DNA of 64,000 nucleotides from Arthrobacter sp. 24S4-2 (GCF_005280255.1 NZ_CP040018.1:2418001-2482000), one strand, 5' to 3'. Positions 1-9,411 are shown, numbered from the stretch's first letter. Notes: generated by a model not told the origin, from the letters alone. Program-made: numbers and translations.

Positions 1-675
1 TGATCAGGTCCTCGTTCCCGTCAAGTGGAAGCGGGAACAGGTCAGGACATTCCCAGACTCCGCCGGTGGCGTTGGCGGGCCCGAAACTGCTGAGGTAGTC
101 CCAGCTCTTGAGGTCATCGGAGCGGTACATCACGACGGTGAAATCCAGTGCCTCGACAGCGACCATGACCCAGTAGGATCCGGAAGTGCCGTCGTACCAG
201 AAGACCTTCGGGTCCCGGAACTCGGCCGAGTCCCTGCTCAAGACGGGGTTGCCGTGGTATTTGGACCAGGTGTAGCCGCCGTCGGTGCTCCACGCGAGTG
301 ACTGGGCCTGGATCCCGGCGTGCTGTGAGTTCTCCTTGTAGGCACTTGTGTAGATGGCGACCAGGGGTGCAGCAGTTCCGTCGCCGAGTCCGCTGGTGTT
401 GTGCTGGTCGTAGACGACGCTGCCGGAGAAGATGTCCTCGTTTTCGTCGCAGGCAATGGCGACGGGTTGTTCTGTCCACGTGATGAGGTTCGTGGAGGTG
501 GCGTGCCCCAGGACATGTTTCCCCAGACATTCCCGAAGGGGTTGTTCTGGTAGTAGAGGTGGTAACTACCCTCGTAGTAGATGAGGCCGTTGGGGTCATT
601 GAGCCAGGTGTCCTTGCTGGCGTAATGCATCGCCGGCCGGAAAGCTTCACGTGTGGGCGCGGTTACCGCGGTCAT
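1..675 (-). pseudogene. GH32 fructan hydrolase (levanase/beta-fructosidase-like), frameshifted and cut by the window edge
   Basis: This is the 5' part of a glycoside hydrolase family 32 gene; its 3' end lies beyond base 1. The first reading frame carries the family box WLNDPNG (the Asp is the nucleophile in GH32) and continues to NMSWG. The frame then breaks near base 505, and homology resumes in a second frame with GHATSTNLITW, FRDPKVFW (transition-state Asp) and WECPDLFP (acid/base Glu). Restoring one C (GGCCAC instead of GGCAC) joins the frames, so a single-base deletion explains the break. All three catalytic residues survive across the two frames. No signal peptide is visible, which suggests an intracellular enzyme. 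It follows another GH32 gene on the same strand and is probably last in the transporter operon. Whether the frameshift is real or a sequencing error cannot be told here. Confidence 0.8.
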
Positions 676-904
676 GAATCAAAGTCTCGTTTCATTTCGT
701 CTTCCTGAGGAAGGGTGGGGCGGCCTTCCAGCCGGCGAACGGCGCGGGTCGCTGTTCGGCGGTTGGACGGATGCTGGTGTTAGCAGTTGCTCTTGTATCG
801 GTCGTACGTCCGCTTCGCGGCGGGATGCCCCGGCCATGAGCTGGATGTCTTAGGTGATAGAGCGATTTGGAAATGACTCCAAAGGCGGGAGAGGTCGGAC
901 TGAG

Positions 905-2464
905 TTAGGGGAAGAGGTTCCGGGCTCCTCCAAAGATCTCAGCCATGGTCCAGGCATCGAAGGAGAGCAGCCTCACGGTACCCTCGGCGGCCAGGCTCAC
1001 GTGCTCACCGGCCAGGGTCGGGTAAACGCGGGCGGTGAGCGGCTTACCGTTGGCGAAAATTTCGACGGCGGATCGGTCCACCAGGACGCGCAGGTGCACC
1101 CGGCCGTCGGGCATCGGGAGCGGTCCGGACTTGTCCTCGACATCAACGGTTGGATCGAGGCTGCTCTGAGTACGGTCGAGGCGGAGTGTGCCTTGGCCGC
1201 CGCCTTCCGTGGTCCGGCACAGCTCGATCACTGTTTCCTCCTTGGATTTGCCGGAGACGCCACCGTCAGCCGATCCCAGCAAGCCCAGTCGCAGCACAGC
1301 ACCAGGCTCGAGCTGCACATCCAGTTCGAGGTCCAATTGGCTGCCGGACACCCCGGTAGCCACAGGTGCCCCGGTACCCACCAGCTCCTGTCCGGGCAGG
1401 CCCACATGGTCCCGGCGCAGCTTCTCGATTTCGGGCACGGGCGCGAACACCAGGGTTCCGTCGTCGGCCAGGGTGGTGACGCGCGGAAGGCTCATGACGC
1501 CCGACCACCCGGCCTCGATCATCGCGGCGTCGCTGCGGCCCTCCTGAAGCCAACCAAATAAGATGCGTCGGCCGGACTCATCCTGGAATGACTGCGGCGC
1601 ATAGAAGAACCGTCCACCGTAGTCGAGCCGATGCAGCCCGGCGGGCTCGAAGGAGTTTTCCGAATAGCGGCCGGTCCAGTACAGCGGGTGGCGGGTGTCG
1701 CCGTTGTCCCATGCGGAAAAGACCAGCACGTCGGGCGTGTCACCAGAAGTAGGAACCGTACCCAACGAGCCCCCGCGTGCCCGGAACAGGTCCACGCATT
1801 CCCACATGGTCCCGGTCCAGTCGGAATCGGCAGGATCGCCCTGTGAGGCGTCGCCGATGAACAGGGGCCCGACGTATTCCCAGGAGCGCAGATCCGCCGA
1901 CTCGTACAGGAACGCCGTGCCGCCGCGACCACGAATGCCCGAACCTACCAACTGCCGCCAGGTGGAACCCTCGCGCCACACGCAGTGATCGCGATACGCC
2001 GTGATGTCCACCCCGGCCGGCGGGGCTGCGATAACCGGGTTCTGAGGCAATTTGCTCCAGCTCAGCAGGTCTGCGGATCCCACGGCAACGCAGGGCAACT
2101 CCTGCTCGCCTAGCCGTCCCGAGTACACCAAGGTAGGCGTGCCGCCGTCGTTCACCAACACCCCCGACCAGCAGCCGTCGGCGTCCGGACCTGCGGAAGG
2201 TTCCAGCGCCACCGGCTGGTCCGTCCAGTGGACGAGGTCGGTGCTGGTCGCGTGGCCCCACTGGATGCGGTGGTGGAAGGCGCCTTCGGGGTTGTACTGG
2301 TAGAAGAGGTGGTAGGTGCCGTTCCATTGGCTCACGCCGTTGGGGTCGTTCAGCCAACCGGCCGGGGACACGAAATGGAAGCGCGGCCGAAGAGGGTCCG
2401 CATCGGCACGGGCAATCAGTTCGTCCTGGGGAACGGTGCCGAGCGGGTGCGTCGGTTCAGTCAT
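905..2464 (-). CDS. GH32 beta-fructofuranosidase (intracellular sucrose/fructooligosaccharide hydrolase)
   Basis: The 519-residue protein has the usual length and two-domain plan of GH32: an N-terminal five-bladed propeller and a C-terminal beta-sandwich. WLNDPNG near residues 37-43 supplies the nucleophile Asp, MWECVDLF the acid/base Glu and GRRILFGW the last propeller blade. The usual RDP triplet reads AYRDH, so the transition-state Asp is kept but Pro is replaced by His. No signal sequence is seen, so it should act in the cytoplasm on imported sucrose or fructan oligomers. Its start codon overlaps the stop of the upstream ATPase gene (ATGA), showing that it belongs to the ABC transporter operon. 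Exact substrate specificity cannot be read from sequence. Confidence 0.88.
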   Translation of the reverse strand: MTEPTHPLGTVPQDELIARADADPLRPRFHFVSPAGWLNDPNGVSQWNGTYHLFYQYNPEGAFHHRIQWGHATSTDLVHWTDQPVALEPSAGPDADGCWSGVLVNDGGTPTLVYSGRLGEQELPCVAVGSADLLSWSKLPQNPVIAAPPAGVDITAYRDHCVWREGSTWRQLVGSGIRGRGGTAFLYESADLRSWEYVGPLFIGDASQGDPADSDWTGTMWECVDLFRARGGSLGTVPTSGDTPDVLVFSAWDNGDTRHPLYWTGRYSENSFEPAGLHRLDYGGRFFYAPQSFQDESGRRILFGWLQEGRSDAAMIEAGWSGVMSLPRVTTLADDGTLVFAPVPEIEKLRRDHVGLPGQELVGTGAPVATGVSGSQLDLELDVQLEPGAVLRLGLLGSADGGVSGKSKEETVIELCRTTEGGGQGTLRLDRTQSSLDPTVDVEDKSGPLPMPDGRVHLRVLVDRSAVEIFANGKPLTARVYPTLAGEHVSLAAEGTVRLLSFDAWTMAEIFGGARNLFP

Positions 2465-3531
2465 GCGGAGGCCTTGCTGTCCGTAGGTTCAGTTGCCAGC
2501 GCGTGGCCGCCGGCCCCAGCCTGCGGGCGGTAGAGGTGGCAGCGCACCCAGTGGCGGTTTTCGGGGTCGCCCACGCGGTGGCGAACGGGTTCCTCGGCCG
2601 AGCAGGTCTGGTTTGGGTCGCCGTCGAAAGCGCAGCTGGTCGAAGCCATCACAGCCTGGCGCAGCTCGGCCCGACGGACGGGATCGTAGGAGCCCGCCCG
2701 GGCCGGATCCGGGACGGCAGAGACCAGCAGCCGCGTGTACGGGTGGGCCGGATTGGCCAAGAGATCCAAGGACTCGCCCTCTTCAACGAGCTCTCCCGCG
2801 AACATGACCGCCGTCCGGTCCGCGAGGTATCGGGCCGAGGCGAGGTCGTGCGTGATGTAGAGCATGGAGATTCCCTGCTCATCGCGGAGCTTTCGCATCA
2901 GGTTCAGCACGCCGATCCGGACCGAAACATCCAGCATGGAGGTGGGTTCGTCGGCGAGGATGACCCGTGGTTCCACGGCAAGGGCCCGGGCAATCGCGAC
3001 TCGCTGGCGCTGCCCGCCGGAGAGCTCGTGCGGGTAGGAGTTCAGCATGTCGGCCTGCAGGCCCACGGTGGTCATGAGCTCCTCGAGTCGCTGCTGCGTC
3101 TCTGTCTCGGAGCTGCCGCCCTTCCGGTGGATCGCTAGCGACCTCCGCAGGAAGTGCTCCACTCTGTGAGCAGGATTCAGCGAGCCGAAGGGATCTTGGA
3201 AGACCATCTGCAGTTGGGAGCGGAAGGCTCGCGATGCTTGGAAGCGGTCGCGCTTGAGGACGTCGACGCCGTCGATCAGGATCTCGCCGGAGCTCGGCTT
3301 TTCCAGCCGGGCAACGCAGCGGGCCAGGGTGCTCTTACCCGACCCGGACTCTCCCACGAGCGCCACGATTTCGCCGCGGCCAATGGTCAGGTCCACGCCG
3401 TGCAGGGCCCGGACGGACTCCCGGGAGAACAAACCACCTATAGGGAAAGACTTTCCTAGTCCGCGGACCTCGAGGGCTGGAGCTTCGGTGTCAGCGGAGG
3501 GGCGCTGGGATGACAGTACAGCGTGGCTCAT
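2461..3531 (-). CDS. Oligopeptide-type ABC transporter ATP-binding protein (OppF/DppF-like)
   Basis: This 356-residue ATPase has Walker A GESGSGKST near residues 60-68, the ABC signature LSGGQRQRVAIARAL and Walker B VILADEPTSMLD. Its C-terminal extension carries several Cys residues in CAFDGDP and CSAEEPVRHRVGD, as is typical of OppD/OppF proteins. It would pair with the neighbouring OppD-like subunit to energise import through the two permeases. It overlaps the genes on both sides by four bases (ATGA), indicating translational coupling. Placement between transporter subunits and two GH32 enzymes argues that the cargo is an oligofructoside rather than a peptide; that substrate is inferred. 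Confidence 0.9.
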   Translation of the reverse strand: MSHAVLSSQRPSADTEAPALEVRGLGKSFPIGGLFSRESVRALHGVDLTIGRGEIVALVGESGSGKSTLARCVARLEKPSSGEILIDGVDVLKRDRFQASRAFRSQLQMVFQDPFGSLNPAHRVEHFLRRSLAIHRKGGSSETETQQRLEELMTTVGLQADMLNSYPHELSGGQRQRVAIARALAVEPRVILADEPTSMLDVSVRIGVLNLMRKLRDEQGISMLYITHDLASARYLADRTAVMFAGELVEEGESLDLLANPAHPYTRLLVSAVPDPARAGSYDPVRRAELRQAVMASTSCAFDGDPNQTCSAEEPVRHRVGDPENRHWVRCHLYRPQAGAGGHALATEPTDSKASA

Positions 3532-4490
3532 CGTGCGGCTCCTTCCATGATGGCGGTGTCAGCCGCTGAAGCGTCGGCACCGACAGGTGCCACGAAATGG
3601 CCGGGTGCCGCTTCGGTGAGGTCCGGGATGTTCCGGAACTTCACGCCGTCGGGCAGTCCGGTCAGCGGAACCCGCGGACCGGTGAGCGGCGGGAACGCAC
3701 CCATGAGGGCCTGCGTGTAGGGGTGGCGGGGGTTGGTGTAGACGTCCTGGGCTTTCGCGGTCTCCACGATCCGGCCGCCGTACATCACGGCCATGCGGTG
3801 CGAGAGCTCCACCATGAGGGACATGTCGTGGGTGATGAAGAGGACGGAGAAGCCCAGTTCGCGTTGGAGTTCCTTGATCTGCGCCATGATTTCCTGCTGC
3901 ACCACCACGTCCAGCGCGGTGGTGGGTTCGTCGAGGATCAACAGGGACGGCTTGAGCGCCACGGCCATGGCGATCACGGCGCGCTGCCGCATGCCGCCCG
4001 AGAGCTGGTGCGGGTAGGACTTGAGGCGTGCGGGGTCGATCCTCACCAATTCGAGCAACTCACCGGCACGCCGCAGCGATTCCTTGCGCGAGTAGCCCGC
4101 ATGAGTGGTGAAAATATCCACGATCTGCTCGCCGATGGTCAGCACCGGGTTGAGCGAGTTCATGGCCGACTGGAACACCATGGCCACGTCCTGCCAGCGG
4201 AAACGCCGCAGCTCCTCCGGGCTCATGGCCAGGACGTCCTTGCCGCCGAAGGAGATGCTGCCGCCGGCGATCTTCGCGGGATCCTTAAGGAGCCGCATGA
4301 TCGAGTTGGCGATGGTGGACTTCCCACAGCCGGACTCGCCCGCCAGCCCGAACACCTCACCGGTGCCGATGCTGAAGGAAACACGGTCGACGGCGGTAGT
4401 GGAGCGGGTGTCGCCGATGTACTTGACGGTGAGGTTCTTGACCTCCAGGACGGGCTCGTGGGAGCCGAAGGAAACTTGGGAGACTGTCAC
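3528..4490 (-). CDS. Oligopeptide-type ABC transporter ATP-binding protein (OppD/DppD-like)
   Basis: This 320-residue ATPase has Walker A GESGCGKST, the signature LSGGMRQRAVIAMAVA and Walker B LLILDEPTTALD followed by the conserved ITHDMSL switch region. The tail IPDLTEAAPGHFVAP matches the OppD/DppD C-terminus. It forms the second nucleotide-binding subunit of the importer. It overlaps both the upstream permease gene and the downstream OppF-like gene by four bases, as expected for a tightly coupled operon. Confidence 0.9.
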   Translation of the reverse strand: MTVSQVSFGSHEPVLEVKNLTVKYIGDTRSTTAVDRVSFSIGTGEVFGLAGESGCGKSTIANSIMRLLKDPAKIAGGSISFGGKDVLAMSPEELRRFRWQDVAMVFQSAMNSLNPVLTIGEQIVDIFTTHAGYSRKESLRRAGELLELVRIDPARLKSYPHQLSGGMRQRAVIAMAVALKPSLLILDEPTTALDVVVQQEIMAQIKELQRELGFSVLFITHDMSLMVELSHRMAVMYGGRIVETAKAQDVYTNPRHPYTQALMGAFPPLTGPRVPLTGLPDGVKFRNIPDLTEAAPGHFVAPVGADASAADTAIMEGAAR

Positions 4491-5413
4491 TTGGCGGCGC
4501 TCCTTTCGGTGATTTTTGGGGTTTTGATCTTCCGCAGCCGCGGATTAGTGACTTCGTCCACGGCGTAGTTGATGAGCGCCAGTGCGAACGCGACCAGCGC
4601 GATGCAGACACCCGAGGGAACAAAGACCCACCAGCTGCCGGTCAGTAGGGCGCCCTCGTTGCCGGCCCAGAAGAGGTTGTTGCCCCAGGAAACGGTGCTC
4701 ACGTCACCCAGGCCAAGGAACTCCAGGCCTGCCTGGGCGCCGATGCCGTAGATCACGCAGGCCAGCAGGGTACTCATGACGATCGATGCCATGTTGGGCA
4801 GGATTTCGCGGAACATGATCCGGCCGGCCCGTTCGCCGGACACCACGGCCGCGGCCACAAAGTCCTTTGAGCGGATGGACAGCGCCTGGGATCGCAATAC
4901 ACGTGCCGACCCAGCCCAGCCGGTGACCACGAGGACCAGGATCACGGTTCCCAAACCCGGCGGCAGGAACGCGGCCAGGATGACAAGGAGGGGCAGTCCG
5001 GGCAGGAGCAGGAAGACGTTGGTCACCAGGGACAGTGCTTCGTCAATGAACTTGCCAAAGTACGCCGAGGCCAGGCCCACCAAAATGCCGATGAAGGTGG
5101 ATGCGAAGCCGACAGTCAACCCGACGAACAGGGAACTGCGGGAGCCGTGGACAGTCAGGGCAAGCACGTCCTGACCTTTGGCCGTGGTGCCGAGCCAGTG
5201 CTCGGGAGACGGTTCCAGCGAGGCCATCGCGGTGATCCGCGACGGGTCTCCGGGGAACAGCACGGGGGCCAGCAACGCAAGCGCGATGAACACGAGCATC
5301 ACGATCATGCCCACCAGGGCCTTCTTGTTGGTGATAAGTCCGTGGACGAAACTGCGGTTGGGCTTGAGGGCAGCTGTGGGCTCAGTGGGCTGCTTGAGAA
5401 TTGCGGTTGTCAT
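4487..5413 (-). CDS. Oligopeptide-type ABC transporter permease (DppC/OppC-like)
   Basis: The 308-residue membrane protein begins with a cytosolic stretch and one membrane helix (GMIVMLVFIALALLAPVLF), followed by the DPSRI region found in OppC/DppC and the core BPD transporter domain with about five further helices. The EAA-like coupling loop is seen around RSKDFVAAAVVSGERAGRIM. It pairs with the DppB-like permease, whose stop lies ten bases upstream. Members of this family mostly carry peptides, but some transport oligosaccharides, which fits the GH32 context. Confidence 0.9.
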   Translation of the reverse strand: MTTAILKQPTEPTAALKPNRSFVHGLITNKKALVGMIVMLVFIALALLAPVLFPGDPSRITAMASLEPSPEHWLGTTAKGQDVLALTVHGSRSSLFVGLTVGFASTFIGILVGLASAYFGKFIDEALSLVTNVFLLLPGLPLLVILAAFLPPGLGTVILVLVVTGWAGSARVLRSQALSIRSKDFVAAAVVSGERAGRIMFREILPNMASIVMSTLLACVIYGIGAQAGLEFLGLGDVSTVSWGNNLFWAGNEGALLTGSWWVFVPSGVCIALVAFALALINYAVDEVTNPRLRKIKTPKITERSAAK

Positions 5414-5423
5414 GATGGGTCCC

Positions 5424-6413
5424 TCAGTTGCTGCGCACGCGCGGGTCGAGGCGGACGTAGAGGATGTCCACCAGGAAGTTGGCCAGCAGCACGGCGGCGG
5501 TGATGGTCAGGAACAGGCCCTGCATAAGCGGGTAGTCGAGGCCTTGGACGGCGTTGAGGAGCTGGTAGCCGACGCCGGGATACGCGAACACCACCTCGGT
5601 CAGCATGGCACCGCCCACCACGAAGCCTAGGCTCATGCCGAAACTGGTCACGGAGGGGAGCATGGCGTTGCGTGCGGCGTAGCGGAACATGATGCGTCCC
5701 GGCCGTAGTCCCTTGGCCTCGGCCATGGTGATGTAGTCCTCGGAGTTGGTTGCGATCATGGTGTTGCGCATGCCAAGCATCCACCCGCCGATCGACACCA
5801 GCACGATTGTCAGCGCCGGAAGCACCAAGTGGGCGCCGACGTCGGAAAGGAACTCCCAGGTGAAGCCGGGTTCCACACCGTCACTGAACGCGTGGCGCAG
5901 CGGCGACCAGCCTAGGATCACTCCGAACAGGTACAGCGCGCCCATGGCGAGCCAGAAGTATGGGAAGGAGCCGATGAAGATCAACACTGGCGGCAGTGCG
6001 GAGTCGATCGCGCCGCCTCGCCGCCAGGCGGCCAGGATGCCGAGCAAGTTACCTACGACGGCGGCAATCACCAGTGCGGTGCCGCCGAGCAGGAGGGTCC
6101 AGCCGATCTGGGCGGCGATGACCTCGGTGACCGGGGCGGGGAAGCGGGAAATCGAAATGCCCATGTTGCCCGTGACAATGTTGTGCAGATAGTCGATGTA
6201 CTGCTCCCAGATGGGACGGTCGTCCACACCGAGCAGCTTACGCAGTGCGTCGATCTGTTCAGGCTGCATCTTGCCCTGGGTACGGGCAAACATGCGCGAG
6301 ACGGGGTCACCGGGCATGAAGCGCGGGAGCAGGAAGTTCAGGGTGATGGACGCCCAGAAGGCGATCAGGTAGAAACCCAGTCGGCGCAGGATAAAGCGCA
6401 CGGTTTCCTCCAT
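5424..6413 (-). CDS. Oligopeptide-type ABC transporter permease (DppB/OppB-like)
   Basis: This 329-residue integral membrane protein has the N-terminal helix followed by LLPRFMPGDPV, a hallmark of DppB/OppB subunits. The BPD domain follows, with the EAA loop around EDYITMAEAKGLRPGRIM. The C-terminus ends VDILYVRLDPRVR, again typical. It starts 93 bases after the solute-binding protein gene, and that gap holds two hairpins. It would form the translocation channel with the DppC-like subunit. Confidence 0.9.
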   Translation of the reverse strand: MEETVRFILRRLGFYLIAFWASITLNFLLPRFMPGDPVSRMFARTQGKMQPEQIDALRKLLGVDDRPIWEQYIDYLHNIVTGNMGISISRFPAPVTEVIAAQIGWTLLLGGTALVIAAVVGNLLGILAAWRRGGAIDSALPPVLIFIGSFPYFWLAMGALYLFGVILGWSPLRHAFSDGVEPGFTWEFLSDVGAHLVLPALTIVLVSIGGWMLGMRNTMIATNSEDYITMAEAKGLRPGRIMFRYAARNAMLPSVTSFGMSLGFVVGGAMLTEVVFAYPGVGYQLLNAVQGLDYPLMQGLFLTITAAVLLANFLVDILYVRLDPRVRSN

Positions 6414-6439
6414 TCAGGTATTGCGGTAATGGGGAGGGG

Positions 6440-6504
6440 CGGCATGCCCGGCGCGGTGATCCGGCGCCGGGCATGCCGGGCTGCTGGGCCCTGCGGGGCC
6501 CAGC
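6440..6504 (-). promoter_or_regulatory. Two consecutive intercistronic hairpins between binding-protein and permease genes
   Basis: Directly after the solute-binding protein stop codon lies a 9-bp stem (GCTGGGCCC / GGGCCCAGC, 6483-6504, 4-base loop). A 15-bp stem follows at 6440-6478, with GGCATGCCCGGCGC pairing with GCGCCGGGCATGCC across a 9-base loop. No T-tract follows either one. In ABC operons such structures commonly protect or partly terminate the transcript, so that the binding protein is made in excess over the membrane subunits. That role is inferred from position. Confidence 0.6.
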
Positions 6505-6506
6505 TG

Positions 6507-8186
6507 TTACTTGCGCGGTTCCAAAGTGGTGAGAATCAGCACCGTGGTAGGAGAACGATCGGAAAGTGTGGCATAAGGGTTGTCCTGCGACGGCCATCCC
6601 GTGAAGTGGACGTCCGTGTAGTCGCCCCATTCAGGTCCTGAGAACAGCGGCACCAGCGGGGCGGCGTCGTTGTATTCTTCCTGGAGCTTGTACGCGACGT
6701 CCTTCTGCTTGGCTTCATCGCCGGCGGCAACGAAATCCTGCAGGAGCGCATCGGCTTTGGGGTCACCAAAGCGGTGGTAGTTGTCGAACGTCTTGGTGCC
6801 GACCGGCTTCACTGTGGCGCTGCCCATGGCATTGTTGAAGTACTTGAACGGGCTGGGATCGTTGGCGCTCCAGACAATGCCGGAGTCAAACGTGCCCTGT
6901 TCGTATCCGGCCACCACGGAGGCCCAGTCCGGAGAGTCCACCTTGGCCGTGACTCCCACTGCTTGGAGGTTCTGTGAGATCACGTTGGCTACGGACAGCC
7001 AGTCGGAGGAGCTGGCGCCCACGGAGATCTTGAACTCGAAAGGCGTTCCATCCTTCAAGGCGCGCTTGCCGTCGGCCCCCTTGGGGTAGCCGGCTTCGTC
7101 CAAGACTTTGTTGGCTTCGTCCACGTTGAGCTTGGTCCAGCTGCAGTTGTCCTTGACGGCCGGGTTCTTCCACTTCTCGTAGTTGCCGGAAAGGCCGGTG
7201 CAGTCGGCGGGCTGGGCGTAGCCGCTCATCCCGATCTTGGTCACTTGGTCGCGGTCCACGGCCATGCTGAGCGCCTTGCGCACCTTTGGGTCGTTAAACG
7301 GAGCCTTGGTGGTGTTGAGCTGCCAATTGATCATGGCACCCGTGGGCGGGAACCAGTAGTGGCGGTGCTCCTTATCTTTGGAGATGAAGGTCTTCTCGAT
7401 GTTTGGGATGAACTGGGTGGACCAGTCGACATCCCCGTTGACGCTGGCCAGATTGGCTGCGTCGTTGCCGGACATTGCAAGCATCTTGATGCCAGCAATC
7501 TTCTGTTTTTCCGGCTGCCAGTAGTTGGGGTTTTTCTTGAGTGCGTAGGACTGAGCCTGGAAGGAATCGACCTCCGTGTAAGGTCCTGTTCCCACGGGCG
7601 TGGCGTTGGCGTCCTTCGCCGGGTCGGCGATCGCAGACCAGATGTGCTTGGGCAGAATGGGTAGCTGGCCCACTTCGTAGAGCGCCGGAGACCAAGGCTT
7701 GTTGAAGGTGAAGGTCACCTTGTTGGTTCCCTCGGCGGTGGCGCCGACGAGGTACTCGTAGCCGCCCTTGAGCTTCTTCTGCAGCTCGAACGTGTAGGCG
7801 ACGTCGTCGGCCACGAGTGGCTTGCCATCGGACCACTTCACACCGTCGCGCAGGGTGAAGGTGATGGATTTGCCGTCAGCAGCAGTCTTCCATTCGGTGG
7901 CGAGCCACGGCGTCGTGTCTCCCTTGGCCGGGTTGAAGACCAACAGGGGTTCGTAGATCGCCTGGTTGACCATGGGATTCACCGCGGGCGCAAAGGGATT
8001 GAAGTTGCGGTCGAAGGTGCTCATGTCTTCCCGTGGGATGGTGAGCATGGCGTTCGTGTTGTCCGAAGTCGAGGAGCTTGTGCCTGACTTGTTGACGGTG
8101 GCTGCACAGCCGGTCAGCAGCAGTGCGCCTACCGCCAGCCCGGCCGCGGTGATGCGGGCAGACCTCAGGAATCGGGGTTGTGTCAT
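6507..8186 (-). CDS. Solute-binding lipoprotein of the peptide/oligosaccharide ABC transporter (SBP_bac_5 family)
   Basis: The 559-residue protein starts with a lipoprotein signal (ITAAGLAVGALLLTGCAA; lipobox LTGC), so it should be anchored outside the membrane. The rest matches SBP_bac_5, the large binding proteins of Opp/Dpp systems: LTIPREDMSTFDRNFNPF at the N-terminus, WKTAADGKSITFTLRDGVKW and the KNPNYW motif. The start is supported by an AG-rich site (GGAAAGAG) upstream. It is the first transporter gene after the LacI regulator. With two GH32 hydrolases in the operon, oligofructosides are the likely ligand (inferred). Confidence 0.9.
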   Translation of the reverse strand: MTQPRFLRSARITAAGLAVGALLLTGCAATVNKSGTSSSTSDNTNAMLTIPREDMSTFDRNFNPFAPAVNPMVNQAIYEPLLVFNPAKGDTTPWLATEWKTAADGKSITFTLRDGVKWSDGKPLVADDVAYTFELQKKLKGGYEYLVGATAEGTNKVTFTFNKPWSPALYEVGQLPILPKHIWSAIADPAKDANATPVGTGPYTEVDSFQAQSYALKKNPNYWQPEKQKIAGIKMLAMSGNDAANLASVNGDVDWSTQFIPNIEKTFISKDKEHRHYWFPPTGAMINWQLNTTKAPFNDPKVRKALSMAVDRDQVTKIGMSGYAQPADCTGLSGNYEKWKNPAVKDNCSWTKLNVDEANKVLDEAGYPKGADGKRALKDGTPFEFKISVGASSSDWLSVANVISQNLQAVGVTAKVDSPDWASVVAGYEQGTFDSGIVWSANDPSPFKYFNNAMGSATVKPVGTKTFDNYHRFGDPKADALLQDFVAAGDEAKQKDVAYKLQEEYNDAAPLVPLFSGPEWGDYTDVHFTGWPSQDNPYATLSDRSPTTVLILTTLEPRK

Positions 8187-8265
8187 GATGGTTATCTCTT
8201 TCCTATCTTCATCAGCAAGGTGAAGGGGTGGGTAAGGGTTAGCTCTTCGAAACTTGATTTCGCTG

Positions 8266-9335
8266 TCAGACCGAAGAGCGTTCTAGCAGCGGACAGTCGA
8301 CCAATTGCTGGTCGGCAGTGATCGGCTGTCCTGCTGTAAGAGCGGCGAGCGTCTGGACTCCCAGAGCGCCCATTTTTTCGAATGGCAACGCAACCGTGGT
8401 CAGCTTTGGCCTGAGGTAGGCCGCAATGAGTTCCTGGTTATCGAAGCCGATCACGGCGATGTCTCCGGGATGGTCAGTCCCCGTTCCTTGATGGCGTCGT
8501 AGGCGCCCATCGCCATGCGGTCATTGAGGCAGAACAGGGCAGTTGGCCTTTGATCTTTCGGATAGCGGTCCAGGATTTCGCAGGCCGCCTCGTAGCCCCC
8601 ATCCGCCGTCGCATGCCCGGACACCACCAGCTCCGGATCCAGTTCCAGCCCGGCGCCCGCGAGTGCTTCTCGTGCACCCTCCAAACGCCCGACGGCCGCG
8701 GGAATGTGCGGCTCCAGATTGATGACTCCGATCCTGCTGTGGCCGGCCCGGAGCAAACGATCGACGGCAACCCTGCCGCCCGCGCGCTCGTCCGGGACGA
8801 TCGAGGGCAGCTTCCCGTCCGCGTCGAAACAATTGATCAGGACAGTGGGAACCTCGTGGGCGCTTTCCGGAACATGCACGCCGCGATGGTATGTTGCCGC
8901 GTACAAAAGTCCTTCCACTCGTTGTTCCAGCAGCTTTTCAATTGCTGCATCTTCCAGGCCTTGGTTGGGTCCTACGGCATCGGCCTGGTCGGAAGGCGCG
9001 ATGAGCAGGAACCGGTGGTCAAGCCAGGCTTGATCCTGGGCGCCCTTGATGATGTCCACCGCAAACGGGGCCGTCACGATCTCGGTGACGAGTCCGTACC
9101 AATCACTGCGCTGGGAAGCCAGTGCGCGTGCTCCGGCGTTCGGGCGGTAACCCAATGCCTGCACGGCGTCGTTGATGCGGGTGCGCGTTTCCTCAGAAAT
9201 GCTGGCGTTTTCGCGGTTGCTCAGCACGAACGAGACCGCCGTACGGGAGACACCGGCGTGCTGGGCGACATCACTCATGGTGACACCCCGCTGCCGCACA
9301 GCCGCGGCTTTCTGGGGGGTCGTGCTTTTCGCCAT
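8266..9335 (-). pseudogene. LacI-family transcriptional regulator, single-base frameshift near the C-terminus
   Basis: The first 290 or so residues are a normal LacI repressor: HTH VTMSDVAQHAGVSRTAVSFV, hinge GARAL and a periplasmic-binding-type sensor domain ending in ALFCLNDRMAMGAYDAIKERG. The frame stops at IPETSP. The expected continuation (VIGFDNQELIAAYLRP onward to the real stop at 8266) is intact in the next frame. Restoring one G (GAGGAC instead of GAGAC, near 8460) yields IPEDIAVIGFDNQ and joins the two. As read, the last ~60 residues of the sensor domain would be lost, which should disturb dimerisation or sugar binding. It lies just upstream of the fructan ABC operon and has two LacI-type operators in front of it, so it is the probable autoregulated repressor of that operon. 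Confidence 0.8.
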
Positions 9336-9411
9336 TGAATGCTCCGGTGTCTTCGTTGATCCTGGGTGTAGTGTCAGGGTTCGGTCTGAGGTCGTATCGC
9401 AATCGTTGGCA

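Noticed and set aside
3597..4568. 323-codon plus-strand open frame
   Set aside because: Antisense to the OppD-like ATPase gene; no recognisable domain.
6507..8186. Reading the importer as a peptide transporter
   Set aside because: Family membership alone would suggest peptides, but coupling to GH32 genes and a LacI regulator makes fructosides more likely; still unproven.
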